Source: Pseudoflavonifractor intestinihominis
GTDB lineage: Bacteria; Bacillota; Clostridia; Oscillospirales; Oscillospiraceae
Direction of reading: 5' to 3'
Assembly (NCBI RefSeq): GCF_040096055.1
Contig: NZ_JBBMFK010000010.1
Location: 1 to 64,000 of the forward strand
DNA: 64,000 bases
The notes beneath the pieces were generated by a model that was given only the letters and a program-made list of their open reading frames with translations, was not told the origin of the DNA and made no database searches. Positions 41,604 to 48,488 of the stretch are shown piece by piece; position 1 is the first letter of the stretch, and every line of letters begins with the position of its first letter. Made by a program: the position numbers and the translations under genes.

Positions 41604-41945
41604 TTACACGAATACCACCTGCACCAGCACCATATAGAGAATGGTGCCGCCGAAGATGGAGAGCAGGTTGTTGTGCTTCCACAGGTGGAGCAGGATCACC
41701 GCCGCCACGGCGATGACCTGGGGCAGCCATCCGGCGGGAGTGAACAGGCTGGCGCTGCGCAGGCCCCGCAGGCAGTAGACGATGAGCATGGCGATGATGG
41801 CGGGGGGCAGCACCCGGCCCAGGTAGAGCACCAGCTTGGGGGGATTGCCGCCCCGGTCAAAGAGCAGGAAGGGCAGCGCCCGGGTCAGGAAGGTGACCAC
41901 GGCCATCACCGCGATGGCCAGTACGGCATGTATCACCGGCGTCAT
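41604..41945 (-). CDS. azlD: AzlD family branched-chain amino acid exporter subunit
   Basis: 113-residue membrane protein with four hydrophobic segments. FLTRALPFLLF and LVLYLGRVLPPAIIAMLIVYCLR are the family hallmarks. It overlaps the end of azlC by ATGA, so the two are translationally coupled. AzlCD/BrnFE pairs export leucine, isoleucine and valine (or methionine). I set the start at 41945; longer frames run into azlC. Confidence 0.9.
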   Translation of the reverse strand: MTPVIHAVLAIAVMAVVTFLTRALPFLLFDRGGNPPKLVLYLGRVLPPAIIAMLIVYCLRGLRSASLFTPAGWLPQVIAVAAVILLHLWKHNNLLSIFGGTILYMVLVQVVFV

Positions 41946-42655
41946 ACGCCCGCCTCCTCTCCGGCGGCGTTCTGCCCCTTGTCCAGCCTGGGCCGGAGGA
42001 GGAGCAGTGCCACCACGATGGCCCCCAGAGCGGGGAGCAGCATCTGCTCCTCCCCCACCAGGATGAGGAAGAGCAGGGTGCAGCCCGCGCCCAGGAAGGC
42101 GGGCAGGTGCTCCCTGGCCGCCTTCCACTGGTCCACCGCGATGACCACAAAGAGGGCGGTCATGGCGAAGTCAATGCCGGTGATGTCAATGGACAGCAGG
42201 CCGCCGGCCACGCCGCCGATGACCGACCCGGCGATCCAGTACAGGTGGTCCAGAATGGCCACGGCGAAGTAGAAGTCCTTGGGCCGCACGCCCACAGGCA
42301 CGGACGCCCCCGCCAGCAGGGCATAGGTTTCATCTGTGAGGGAAAAAATCATATAGAACTTCCGCCAGCCCATGCCCCGGAACTTCTCCAGCATGGACAG
42401 CCCGTATACCAGGTGCCGGAAGTTGATGAGCAGGGTCATCACCGCCACAGTGCCCAGCCCGGCGGCAGTGGCCAGCAGCTCCACCCCCAGGTACTGGCCC
42501 GACCCGGCGTAGATGGTCAGGCTCATGAAAAACGCCCAGATAAAATTGTAGCCCGCCCGCTCCAGCATCAGCCCGAAGGCGATGCCGATGGAGAGATAGC
42601 CCATCAGCACCGGCAGGGTAACGGGAAAGGCGGCGGAGAGCGCCTTGCGGTTCAT
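41942..42655 (-). CDS. azlC: AzlC family branched-chain amino acid permease subunit
   Basis: 237 residues with about seven membrane helices. The AzlC core LPVLMGYLSIGIAFGLMLE, IYAGSGQYLGVELLA, INFRHLVYGLSM and FSLTDETYALL are all visible. Works with the overlapping azlD product to export branched-chain amino acids. The ATG at 42655 has GGAGG 7 bases before it. A dyad over the predicted transcription start suggests regulation, in other Firmicutes by an Lrp-type protein (AzlB). Confidence 0.92.
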   Translation of the reverse strand: MNRKALSAAFPVTLPVLMGYLSIGIAFGLMLERAGYNFIWAFFMSLTIYAGSGQYLGVELLATAAGLGTVAVMTLLINFRHLVYGLSMLEKFRGMGWRKFYMIFSLTDETYALLAGASVPVGVRPKDFYFAVAILDHLYWIAGSVIGGVAGGLLSIDITGIDFAMTALFVVIAVDQWKAAREHLPAFLGAGCTLLFLILVGEEQMLLPALGAIVVALLLLRPRLDKGQNAAGEEAGV

Positions 42656-42689
42656 GGGAACTCCTCCTCTGTTTACTTGCACACAATAG

Positions 42690-42732
42690 ATTGCTAAAGC
42701 AATAGTTTAGTACTTTTTCAGGAAAAAGGCAA
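42690..42732 (-). promoter_or_regulatory. azlCD promoter with a dyad at the start site
   Basis: Minus strand TTGCCT (42727-42732), 17-bp spacer, TAAACT (42704-42709). Directly downstream lies ATTGCT-AA-AGCAAT (42690-42703), a 14-bp dyad covering the expected start of transcription, where a repressor could bind. Confidence 0.55.
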
Positions 42733-42771
42733 GCAGAGGTTTACAATTTTTCCGTCCTGGGCAAAGTCTGA

Positions 42772-42799
42772 TTGCATTTCCCATAGGATACGGTATAAT
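42772..42799 (+). promoter_or_regulatory. Promoter of the lipid kinase leader
   Basis: TTGCAT (42772-42777), 16-bp spacer, TATAAT (42794-42799). Transcription would start near 42806, leaving a leader of about 215 bases. Confidence 0.65.
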
Positions 42800-42814
42800 A
42801 GGACCATTCACTCT

Positions 42815-42895
42815 CCGGGCGGAGGCTCCGGCCTGAACAGGGGATCTCAGCCCCTGCCGGCAGTCGGAACGCCGCTCCATCCGCCCGGTATTTTT
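42815..42895 (+). ncRNA. Structured RNA element ending in a U-tract
   Basis: CCGGGCGGA (42815-42823) pairs with TCCGCCCGG (42880-42888), immediately followed by TATTTTT. Inside, CCGG (42828-42831)/CCGG (42857-42860) and CAGGGG (42838-42843)/CCCCTG (42851-42856) stack with a 6-base bulge, and a small hairpin CGG/CCG lies at 42865-42874. The closing stem plus T-run is terminator-like, so this is either a riboswitch/attenuator or a small RNA of about 90 bases. No known class was recognised. Confidence 0.45.
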
Positions 42896-42921
42896 CTCAC
42901 AGATGCAGATCCTTGCCATCA

Positions 42922-42953
42922 TGCGGCGGCCCCCACGGACCGCCGCAGCTTTT
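42922..42953 (+). terminator. Second hairpin in the lipid kinase leader
   Basis: TGCGGCGG (42922-42929) pairs with CCGCCGCA (42940-42947), then GCTTTT. A weak intrinsic terminator or stem located 70 bases before the start codon. Confidence 0.4.
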
Positions 42954-43020
42954 ACTATCTTTTCGCTCCCCCTCCCCACAGCCCGGAGGGTCCGCCCAGT
43001 CTTATCTGTTCGGAGGAATT

Positions 43021-43911
43021 ATGAAGAAACTGCTCTTTATCTACAACCCCCACGCCGGAAAGGGCCAGATCCGCGCCAAGCTGGCCGACGTGCTGGACAT
43101 CTTCACCAAGGCCGGATGGCTGGTGACCGTCCGCCCCACCCAGGGCAAGGCGGACGCCACCTACACCGCCGCATGGCTGGGGGGCGAGTTTGACCGGCTG
43201 GTCTGCTGCGGCGGCGACGGCACCCTCCACGAGGTGGTGACCGGCCTGATGGAGGTCAGCCACCGGCCTGAGCTGGGGTACATCCCTGCCGGCACCACCA
43301 ACGACTACTCCCGCAACCTGAAGCTGCCCAAGGGCTACGAGGCCATGGCGGCAGCGGCGGCGGAGGGCGTGCCCCGCCCGGTGGACATCGGCCGGTTCAA
43401 CGACCGGTATTTCGTCTATGTGGCCGCCTTCGGCGCCTTCACCGATGTGGCCTACGACACCCCCCAGCAGGTGAAGAACATGTTCGGCCACCTGGCCTAC
43501 GTGCTGGAGGGCATTTCCCGGCTGGGCAATCTGAAGGGCTACCAGGCCCGGGTGGAGTACGACGGCGGCGTGCTGGAGGAGGAGTTCATCTTCGGCATGG
43601 TGAGCAACACCGTCTCCGTGGGGGGCATGCTGGGCCTGCCCGCCGACTCGGTGGCCCTGGACGACGGGCTGCTGGAGGTGGTGCTGGTGCGCACCCCCCG
43701 GAACCCCATGGAGCTCCAGGGGGCCATCACCGCCCTGATGAAGCAGACCACCGACGAGGCCGCCGGGGTGATGGGCTTCCACGCCTCCCGGCTGAAGATC
43801 ACCTGCGCCGAGGAGACCCCCTGGACTCTGGACGGGGAGTACGGCGGCGCCCCCCAGGTGGCCGAGATCCAGGCCTGCCGCCACGCGGTGACCATTGTCT
43901 ACGGCGCCTGA
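43021..43911 (+). CDS. YegS/DagK-type lipid kinase
   Basis: 296 residues. Diacylglycerol-kinase catalytic domain signatures: IYNPHAGKGQIR, VCCGGDGTLHEVVTGLM (the GGDGT nucleotide loop) and LGYIPAGTTNDYSRNL. The C-terminal beta-sandwich ends with TPWTLDGEYGG, the common LDGE motif. It phosphorylates diacylglycerol or a similar lipid to recycle phosphatidate. GGAGG precedes the ATG. The long structured leader (42806-43020) points to regulation by attenuation. Confidence 0.9.
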   Translation: MKKLLFIYNPHAGKGQIRAKLADVLDIFTKAGWLVTVRPTQGKADATYTAAWLGGEFDRLVCCGGDGTLHEVVTGLMEVSHRPELGYIPAGTTNDYSRNLKLPKGYEAMAAAAAEGVPRPVDIGRFNDRYFVYVAAFGAFTDVAYDTPQQVKNMFGHLAYVLEGISRLGNLKGYQARVEYDGGVLEEEFIFGMVSNTVSVGGMLGLPADSVALDDGLLEVVLVRTPRNPMELQGAITALMKQTTDEAAGVMGFHASRLKITCAEETPWTLDGEYGGAPQVAEIQACRHAVTIVYGA

Positions 43912-43935
43912 GGTTCCCCTCTCTCCGCAGGATCT

Positions 43936-43981
43936 CCGTCCCGTTTCGCCCTCCCGGGCGAGGCGGGGCGGTTTTGTCTTT
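43936..43981 (+). terminator. Terminator of the lipid kinase gene
   Basis: 16 pairs (43936-43951 with 43956-43971, several G-U), loop TCCC, then TTTTGTCTTTT. The following 43982-44122 is A/T-rich and empty of genes. Confidence 0.88.
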
Positions 43982-44122
43982 TGACGCGCCCTATTTGTGA
44001 AAAAACCGTCAGATCAGGTCCTCTTTTCCTGTTTCCCACACTTCCTTCTCACTTTTATGTTAAAAATGCTGCAAATCAAAAAGTTTTTTCTCCGTTTTAA
44101 ATTTATTTTATACAAAAATTTC

Positions 44123-44153
44123 TTGACATTCCCCTAAGAGGATGGTTTATAGT
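44123..44153 (+). promoter_or_regulatory. Promoter with a 19-bp, MerR-type spacer
   Basis: TTGACA (44123-44128) and TATAGT (44148-44153) are separated by 19 bp, and the spacer centre holds CCT-AAG-AGG inside CCCCTAAGAGGA. Long spacers with a central dyad mark promoters activated by MerR-family proteins; a MerR-domain protein is the third gene of this operon. A 17-bp reading with TTTATA at 44146 is possible. The leader 44160-44300 contains a nested stem (CTGGCC 44179-44184 with GGCCAG 44212-44217) but no terminator. Confidence 0.6.
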
Positions 44154-44300
44154 TTGAGTTGGACGGAGGGCTGCTCCGCTGGCCCGGCTGGAAAAATTCA
44201 GCCCGGTTCCCGGCCAGGTTGTGTGTCATGGCGGGTGGCGGAGGACGGCGGAACGCGCCTCGGTTCAGTCTATTTTATAATCAGAAAGGGATGTGTTTGT

Positions 44301-45593
44301 GTGAAAAAGGAAGACACCGCAGCGAAAACCCCCGAGACCACCGCGGCTGACAGCAGCGATGAGTACAGCAACGCGCGCGTTCCCAAATCGGCCCGGAGGT
44401 CGGCCCTGAGCCTGCTGACCGTCTCCCTGGGCTATGTGTTCGTGGTCACCAGCATGCAGGCCGGCGGCAGCATGGGCGTGGGCCTGACGTTTACCGACAC
44501 CGTCACCGCCACGCTGCTGAGCAGCGTAATTCTTGCGGTGCTGGCCTGCGCCATGGGCGTTATCTCGGCCAAGACCGGCATGAGCACCGGCCTGCTGAGC
44601 AAGTATTCCTTCGGCAAGGCGGGCACCTACGTCCCTGTGGCCATTGTGGTGGTCACCACCATCGGCTGGTTCTCCATTGACGCCTACCTCATCGGCCAGA
44701 CCACCAATACCCTCTTCCCCATAGTCCCCATCATTCCCGTGGCCATCCTGGGCGGCATCGGCATGACCTTTACCGCCATGCGGGGTATGAAGTGGATGAC
44801 CTGGCTGAGCAACATTGCCGTGCCCCTCATCATTATCTTCGGCATCATCTCTATGGTCATTGCAGTCAACGACGCCGGCGGCATTGTCGGCATGAACAGC
44901 ATTGTCCCTGCCAAGCCCATTGATTACAGCTACGCCGTGGGCCTGGGCGTGGGCTCCTACGCGGTGGGCGCCGTCATGTTCACTCCCGACATCATGCGCT
45001 TCTCCAAGAGCATCCGCTCCGCCATTATCGTCATGATTATTACCCTGATGCTGGGTAACACCTTTATGCTCCTCTCCGGCGCCATCGGCTCCGTGGTCAC
45101 CGGCACCCCCGACGTGGCCATCATGCTGTCCATGCAGGGCCTGCTGGCCCCCGCCTTCCTGGTGCTGGTGCTCAACATCTGGTCCACTGCCCAGGGCTGC
45201 GTCTACTCCGGCTCCATGACCCTCAACAGCGTGGTGCCCAAGGCCAAGCGCACCTGGCTGGTCATCGGCTTCGGCGTCATCGGCATTATCTTCGCCATCA
45301 TCGGCTTCTACAACTACTTCGGCTCCTATATCGATTTTCTGTCCGCCACCGTGCCCCCGCTGGGCGGCATCTTCTTTGCCGACTTCCTGGTGACCTATAA
45401 GCAGGACTACCCCGACCCCGACAAGGCGGAACTGCCCACTGTCAATATCGCCGGCTTTATCGCCTGGATTCTGGGCTTTATCGTCACCCGCATCCCCTTC
45501 GGCATGCCCGTGGTCAACGGTATCATCGTGGCCTTTGTGGTCAAGGCGGTGCTGGGCGCCATCATGGGCAGCGGGGTGAAGACTCGCGCTTAA
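44301..45593 (+). CDS. NCS1/CodB-type cytosine permease family transporter
   Basis: 430-residue membrane protein with about 12 helices. Family patterns: SLGYVFVVTSMQAGGSMGVGLTF in the first helices, GMSTGLLSKYSFGKAGTYVP, VTTIGWFSIDAYLIGQT, and DIMRFSKSIRSAI. It should import a nucleobase-like or hydantoin-like compound by cation symport. The GTG at 44301 is used because AAAGGG lies 10 bases before it; further upstream codons run through the leader. It heads an operon with two isochorismatase-type hydrolases and an alcohol dehydrogenase, so the substrate is probably an amide- or ureido-bearing heterocycle (inference). Confidence 0.87.
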   Translation: MKKEDTAAKTPETTAADSSDEYSNARVPKSARRSALSLLTVSLGYVFVVTSMQAGGSMGVGLTFTDTVTATLLSSVILAVLACAMGVISAKTGMSTGLLSKYSFGKAGTYVPVAIVVVTTIGWFSIDAYLIGQTTNTLFPIVPIIPVAILGGIGMTFTAMRGMKWMTWLSNIAVPLIIIFGIISMVIAVNDAGGIVGMNSIVPAKPIDYSYAVGLGVGSYAVGAVMFTPDIMRFSKSIRSAIIVMIITLMLGNTFMLLSGAIGSVVTGTPDVAIMLSMQGLLAPAFLVLVLNIWSTAQGCVYSGSMTLNSVVPKAKRTWLVIGFGVIGIIFAIIGFYNYFGSYIDFLSATVPPLGGIFFADFLVTYKQDYPDPDKAELPTVNIAGFIAWILGFIVTRIPFGMPVVNGIIVAFVVKAVLGAIMGSGVKTRA

Positions 45594-45633
45594 TTTCACC
45601 TCAACCACACGCGAAAGGAAGGATTTTAAATTT

Positions 45634-46230
45634 ATGAAAGGCTTTGCAGAACATTTTGTGGACGACGGCTCCAACTACGAACTGACCGACCCCGCCCTGC
45701 TCATTGTGGACATGGTCAACGACTTCTGCAAGGAGGGCGGCGCCATGGTGCTGCCCGAGGGCATGGAGACCGTGGAGCCCACCCAGCGGCTCATCGCCGC
45801 CTTCCGGGCCAAGAAGCTGCCCATCATCTTCATCAACGACTGGCACCGGGCCGGCAAGTACGACAAGGAGTTTGACAAGCGGGCCCCCCACTGCATCGAG
45901 GGCACCTGGGGCGGCAAGGTCATCGACGAGCTGGCCCCCCAGCCCGAGGACTACCAGATCCCCAAGCGCCGCTTCAGCGGCTTCTACCAGACCGACCTGG
46001 ATCTGGTGCTCCGGGAGCTGGGCCGCAAGACCGTGGTGGTCACCGGCGTGGTCACCAACATCTGCGTCCGCTCCACCTGCCACGACGCCTTCTTCCGGGG
46101 CTATCAGGTGGTGGTGCCCAGAGACTGCGTCCGGGCCACCGGACCCCGGGAGCAGGAGTCCTCCCTGTGGGACATTGAGACCCACTTCGGCGCCGTCACC
46201 GACAGCAACACCATTCTTGACCGGCTGTGA
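45634..46230 (+). CDS. Isochorismatase-like cysteine hydrolase
   Basis: 198 residues, the normal length of the family. The Cys-Asp-Lys triad is complete: Asp26 in LLIVDMVNDF, Lys111 in IPKRRFSGF and Cys144 in GVVTNICVRSTCHDAF. The cis-peptide loop GVVTN is also present. Members are nicotinamidases, N-carbamoylsarcosine amidases, ureidoacrylate hydrolases (RutB) and isochorismatases; an amidase on the imported compound fits context. It begins 40 bp after the permease, with GAAAGGAAGG before the ATG. The motif HCIEGTWGGKVIDELAP is shared with the next gene's C-terminal domain, showing recent common origin. Confidence 0.88.
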   Translation: MKGFAEHFVDDGSNYELTDPALLIVDMVNDFCKEGGAMVLPEGMETVEPTQRLIAAFRAKKLPIIFINDWHRAGKYDKEFDKRAPHCIEGTWGGKVIDELAPQPEDYQIPKRRFSGFYQTDLDLVLRELGRKTVVVTGVVTNICVRSTCHDAFFRGYQVVVPRDCVRATGPREQESSLWDIETHFGAVTDSNTILDRL

Positions 46231-46284
46231 CCCGCCCTGCCGCCGCCAGGCGGCCATTCCGGACGGCAGAGGAGGGGGACGCGA

Positions 46285-47250
46285 ATGCTGACCGTCAAGG
46301 CAGCGGCCGACGAGACCGGCCTCACCGTCAAGGGAATTCGTTTCTATGAGAAAATCGGTCTGATCCGGCCGGCGGAGCGTTCGCCGGCCGGATACCGGCT
46401 TTATTCGGAGGAGGACGTGGCCCGCCTCCACCAGATCCACTTCTACCGGGAGCAGAAGTTCTCTCTGGAGGACATCGACGCCATGCTCAACGACCCGGAT
46501 GTGGACCTGCGCAGCTATCTCAAGCGCCAGCTCTTTGACGTGGAGGACCAGATCCGGGAGCTGGAGCGGGTGCGGGACACCCTGGACCGGGTGCTGCGGG
46601 AGAACGACTGCCGGGGCGCCATCGGCGACAAGGTGCGGGACGCGGAGCACCGCAGCCGGTACGCCATCGTGAGCACGGACATGCAGAACGAATTTCTGGA
46701 CGGCGGGTCCATGTCCTGCCGCCGCATCTGCAACATCATAGAGCCCCTGAAGGCCATGCTGGAGCGGGCCAGGGCCATGGGCATCCCGGTCATCTACGTC
46801 CGGGACTCCCACCACTGCAACGACCCCGAGCTGGAGATCTGGCCCGACCACTGCCTGGAGGGCACCTGGGGCGCCCAGATCATCGACCAGCTGGCCCCTG
46901 CCCAGGGGGATTATGTGCTGAAAAAGAACTACTTCAACGCCTTTATCGGCACCAAACTCCAGGCCACTCTGAAAAAGCTGGGCACCGAGGCCATCATCTT
47001 CACCGGCTGGCGGACCCACGTCTGCGTGGCCCAGACCGCCATCGAGGCCTTCCAGCGGGGCTACCGCATCCTGGTGGCGGAGGACTGCGTGGACTCCACC
47101 ACCCAGGTGGAGCACGAGTTCGGCCTGAACCTGCTCCAGGTCAACTACTGCGCCGAGGTGCTGCCCTGGCAGACCATTCTGGATCTGATCGCCCAAAATA
47201 CAGCGCCCGGAGAGATGTCCGGCCAACAGGAGAGGAGTGAGGCGACGTGA
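46285..47250 (+). CDS. MerR-type DNA-binding domain fused to an isochorismatase-like hydrolase
   Basis: 321 residues. The N-terminal 70 residues are a MerR winged helix (VKAAADETGLTVKGIRFYEK, IRPAERSPAGYRLYSEEDVARL). Residues 75-110 form the antiparallel coiled-coil helix of MerR dimers. The remainder (about 125-310) is an isochorismatase fold in place of the usual small effector domain, with the full triad Asp132, Lys214 and Cys247 (GWRTHVCVAQTA). It may sense the pathway compound by binding or even hydrolysing it, then activate the operon promoter with the 19-bp spacer. It overlaps the next gene by GTGA. I know no characterised protein of this design. Confidence 0.85.
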   Translation: MLTVKAAADETGLTVKGIRFYEKIGLIRPAERSPAGYRLYSEEDVARLHQIHFYREQKFSLEDIDAMLNDPDVDLRSYLKRQLFDVEDQIRELERVRDTLDRVLRENDCRGAIGDKVRDAEHRSRYAIVSTDMQNEFLDGGSMSCRRICNIIEPLKAMLERARAMGIPVIYVRDSHHCNDPELEIWPDHCLEGTWGAQIIDQLAPAQGDYVLKKNYFNAFIGTKLQATLKKLGTEAIIFTGWRTHVCVAQTAIEAFQRGYRILVAEDCVDSTTQVEHEFGLNLLQVNYCAEVLPWQTILDLIAQNTAPGEMSGQQERSEAT

Positions 47251-48302
47251 GCGGGACCATGATGGCCGTGGTGTACCACGGCAAGGGGGACCTCCGCTTT
47301 GAGGAGCGGCCCGTCCCCACCCTGCTGGACCCCCGGGACGCCATCGTCAGGGTGGGCATGTCCAGCATCTGTACCAGCGACTTCCACATCCGCAACGGCG
47401 CCGTCCCCCGGGCCAGGGAGGGCGTGATCCTGGGCCACGAGTTTGCCGGCGAGGTGGTGGCCGTGGGCGACGCAGTCAAAAAAATCAGGCCCGGCCAGCG
47501 GGTGGCCGCCAACGTGGAGACCTTCTGCGGTGAATGCTGGTTCTGCAAGCGGGGCTTTGTGAACAACTGCGTGGAGGGCGGCTGGGAGCTGGGCTGCCGC
47601 ATCGACGGCTGCCAGACCGAGTACGTCCGGGTGCCCTTTGCCGACAACGGCCTGACCGTCATCCCCGACAGCCTGGCCTATGAGGACGTGATCATGCTCT
47701 CCTGCATCCTGCCCAGCGGCTATTTCGGCGCTGAGCTGGCCGAGATCAGGCCGGGCGACACGGTGGTGGTGCTGGGCGCCGGACCGGTGGGCTGCACCGC
47801 CATGATGAGCGCCCGGCTCTTCGGCCCCGCCTGTATCGTGGCGGTGGACCCCATTGGGGAGCGGCTGGACTTTGCCCGGAAAAACGGCTGGTGCGACGTG
47901 GCGGTCAATCCCAGCACAGAGGACCTGGCGGCCGTGGTAAAGGGCCTCACTGGCGGGCGGGGCGCCGACGCGGTCATCGAGGCGGCGGGCGGGAAGGATA
48001 CCTTCCAGACCGCCTGGCAGGTGGCCCGGCCCAACGGCGTGGTGGCCCTGGTGGCCATGTACGAGGAGGCCCAGAGCCTGCCCCTCCACCTGATGTACGG
48101 CAAGAACCTGACCTTCAAGACCGGCGGTGTGGACGCCTGCCACAACGATGTGCTGATGAAGCTCATTGAGGGGGGAAAGCTCAACTGCCGCCCCCTCATC
48201 ACCCATACCATGCCACTCAACGACATCATGCACGGGTATGACATCTTTGAGCACCACCTGGACGGCTGCGTCAAGGTGGCCATTACCCCATACCGGCGCT
48301 GA
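47247..48302 (+). CDS. Zinc-dependent medium-chain alcohol dehydrogenase
   Basis: 351 residues. Catalytic zinc ligands are in SSICTSDFHIR (Cys near 42) and LGHEFAGEV (His-Glu near 66). Structural zinc cysteines are CGECWFCKRGFVNNC. The Rossmann motif VVVLGAGPVGCTAMM follows, with VAVDPIGERL next, where Asp at the end of beta2 suggests NAD. It oxidises or reduces an alcohol/aldehyde, perhaps formed from the compound handled by the operon. The GTG start overlaps the upstream stop and is served by GAGGAGTGAGG; an ATG at 47259 is the alternative. Last gene of the operon; no clear U-tract terminator follows before 48430. Confidence 0.9.
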   Translation: MSGTMMAVVYHGKGDLRFEERPVPTLLDPRDAIVRVGMSSICTSDFHIRNGAVPRAREGVILGHEFAGEVVAVGDAVKKIRPGQRVAANVETFCGECWFCKRGFVNNCVEGGWELGCRIDGCQTEYVRVPFADNGLTVIPDSLAYEDVIMLSCILPSGYFGAELAEIRPGDTVVVLGAGPVGCTAMMSARLFGPACIVAVDPIGERLDFARKNGWCDVAVNPSTEDLAAVVKGLTGGRGADAVIEAAGGKDTFQTAWQVARPNGVVALVAMYEEAQSLPLHLMYGKNLTFKTGGVDACHNDVLMKLIEGGKLNCRPLITHTMPLNDIMHGYDIFEHHLDGCVKVAITPYRR

Positions 48303-48430
48303 CACGCAGAACGCCGCAGGGCCGGGACAGCCGCGGCAGAGGGGCATTTCGTCCCCTTCCGCCGCCGGCCCAGCTCCGGTCTGCCGGACTACCGGGCAGC
48401 GCTTGCGGCACTTTCTGAATATCAGACGCA

Positions 48431-48467
48431 AAAAGCCCGGAGGATCTCAGCGGTCCTCCGGGCTTTC
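48431..48467 (-). terminator. Terminator of spoIIP (bidirectional)
   Basis: AAAGCCCGGAGGA (48432-48444) pairs with 48454-48466. The minus strand ends in TTTTTGCG; the plus strand has only TTTCTCC, so it mainly serves spoIIP. Confidence 0.85.
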
Positions 48468-48488
48468 TCCAATCCCCCCTTTCCGGAT

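Noticed and set aside
44160..44300. Riboswitch in the permease leader at 44 kb
   Set aside because: A nested stem exists (44179-44217), but there is no terminator or sequestered ribosome site, so it stays a note under the promoter entry.
48303..48430. Possible gene or terminator between the alcohol dehydrogenase and spoIIP
   Set aside because: GC-rich, several weak stems, no T-run and no open frame with a ribosome site.
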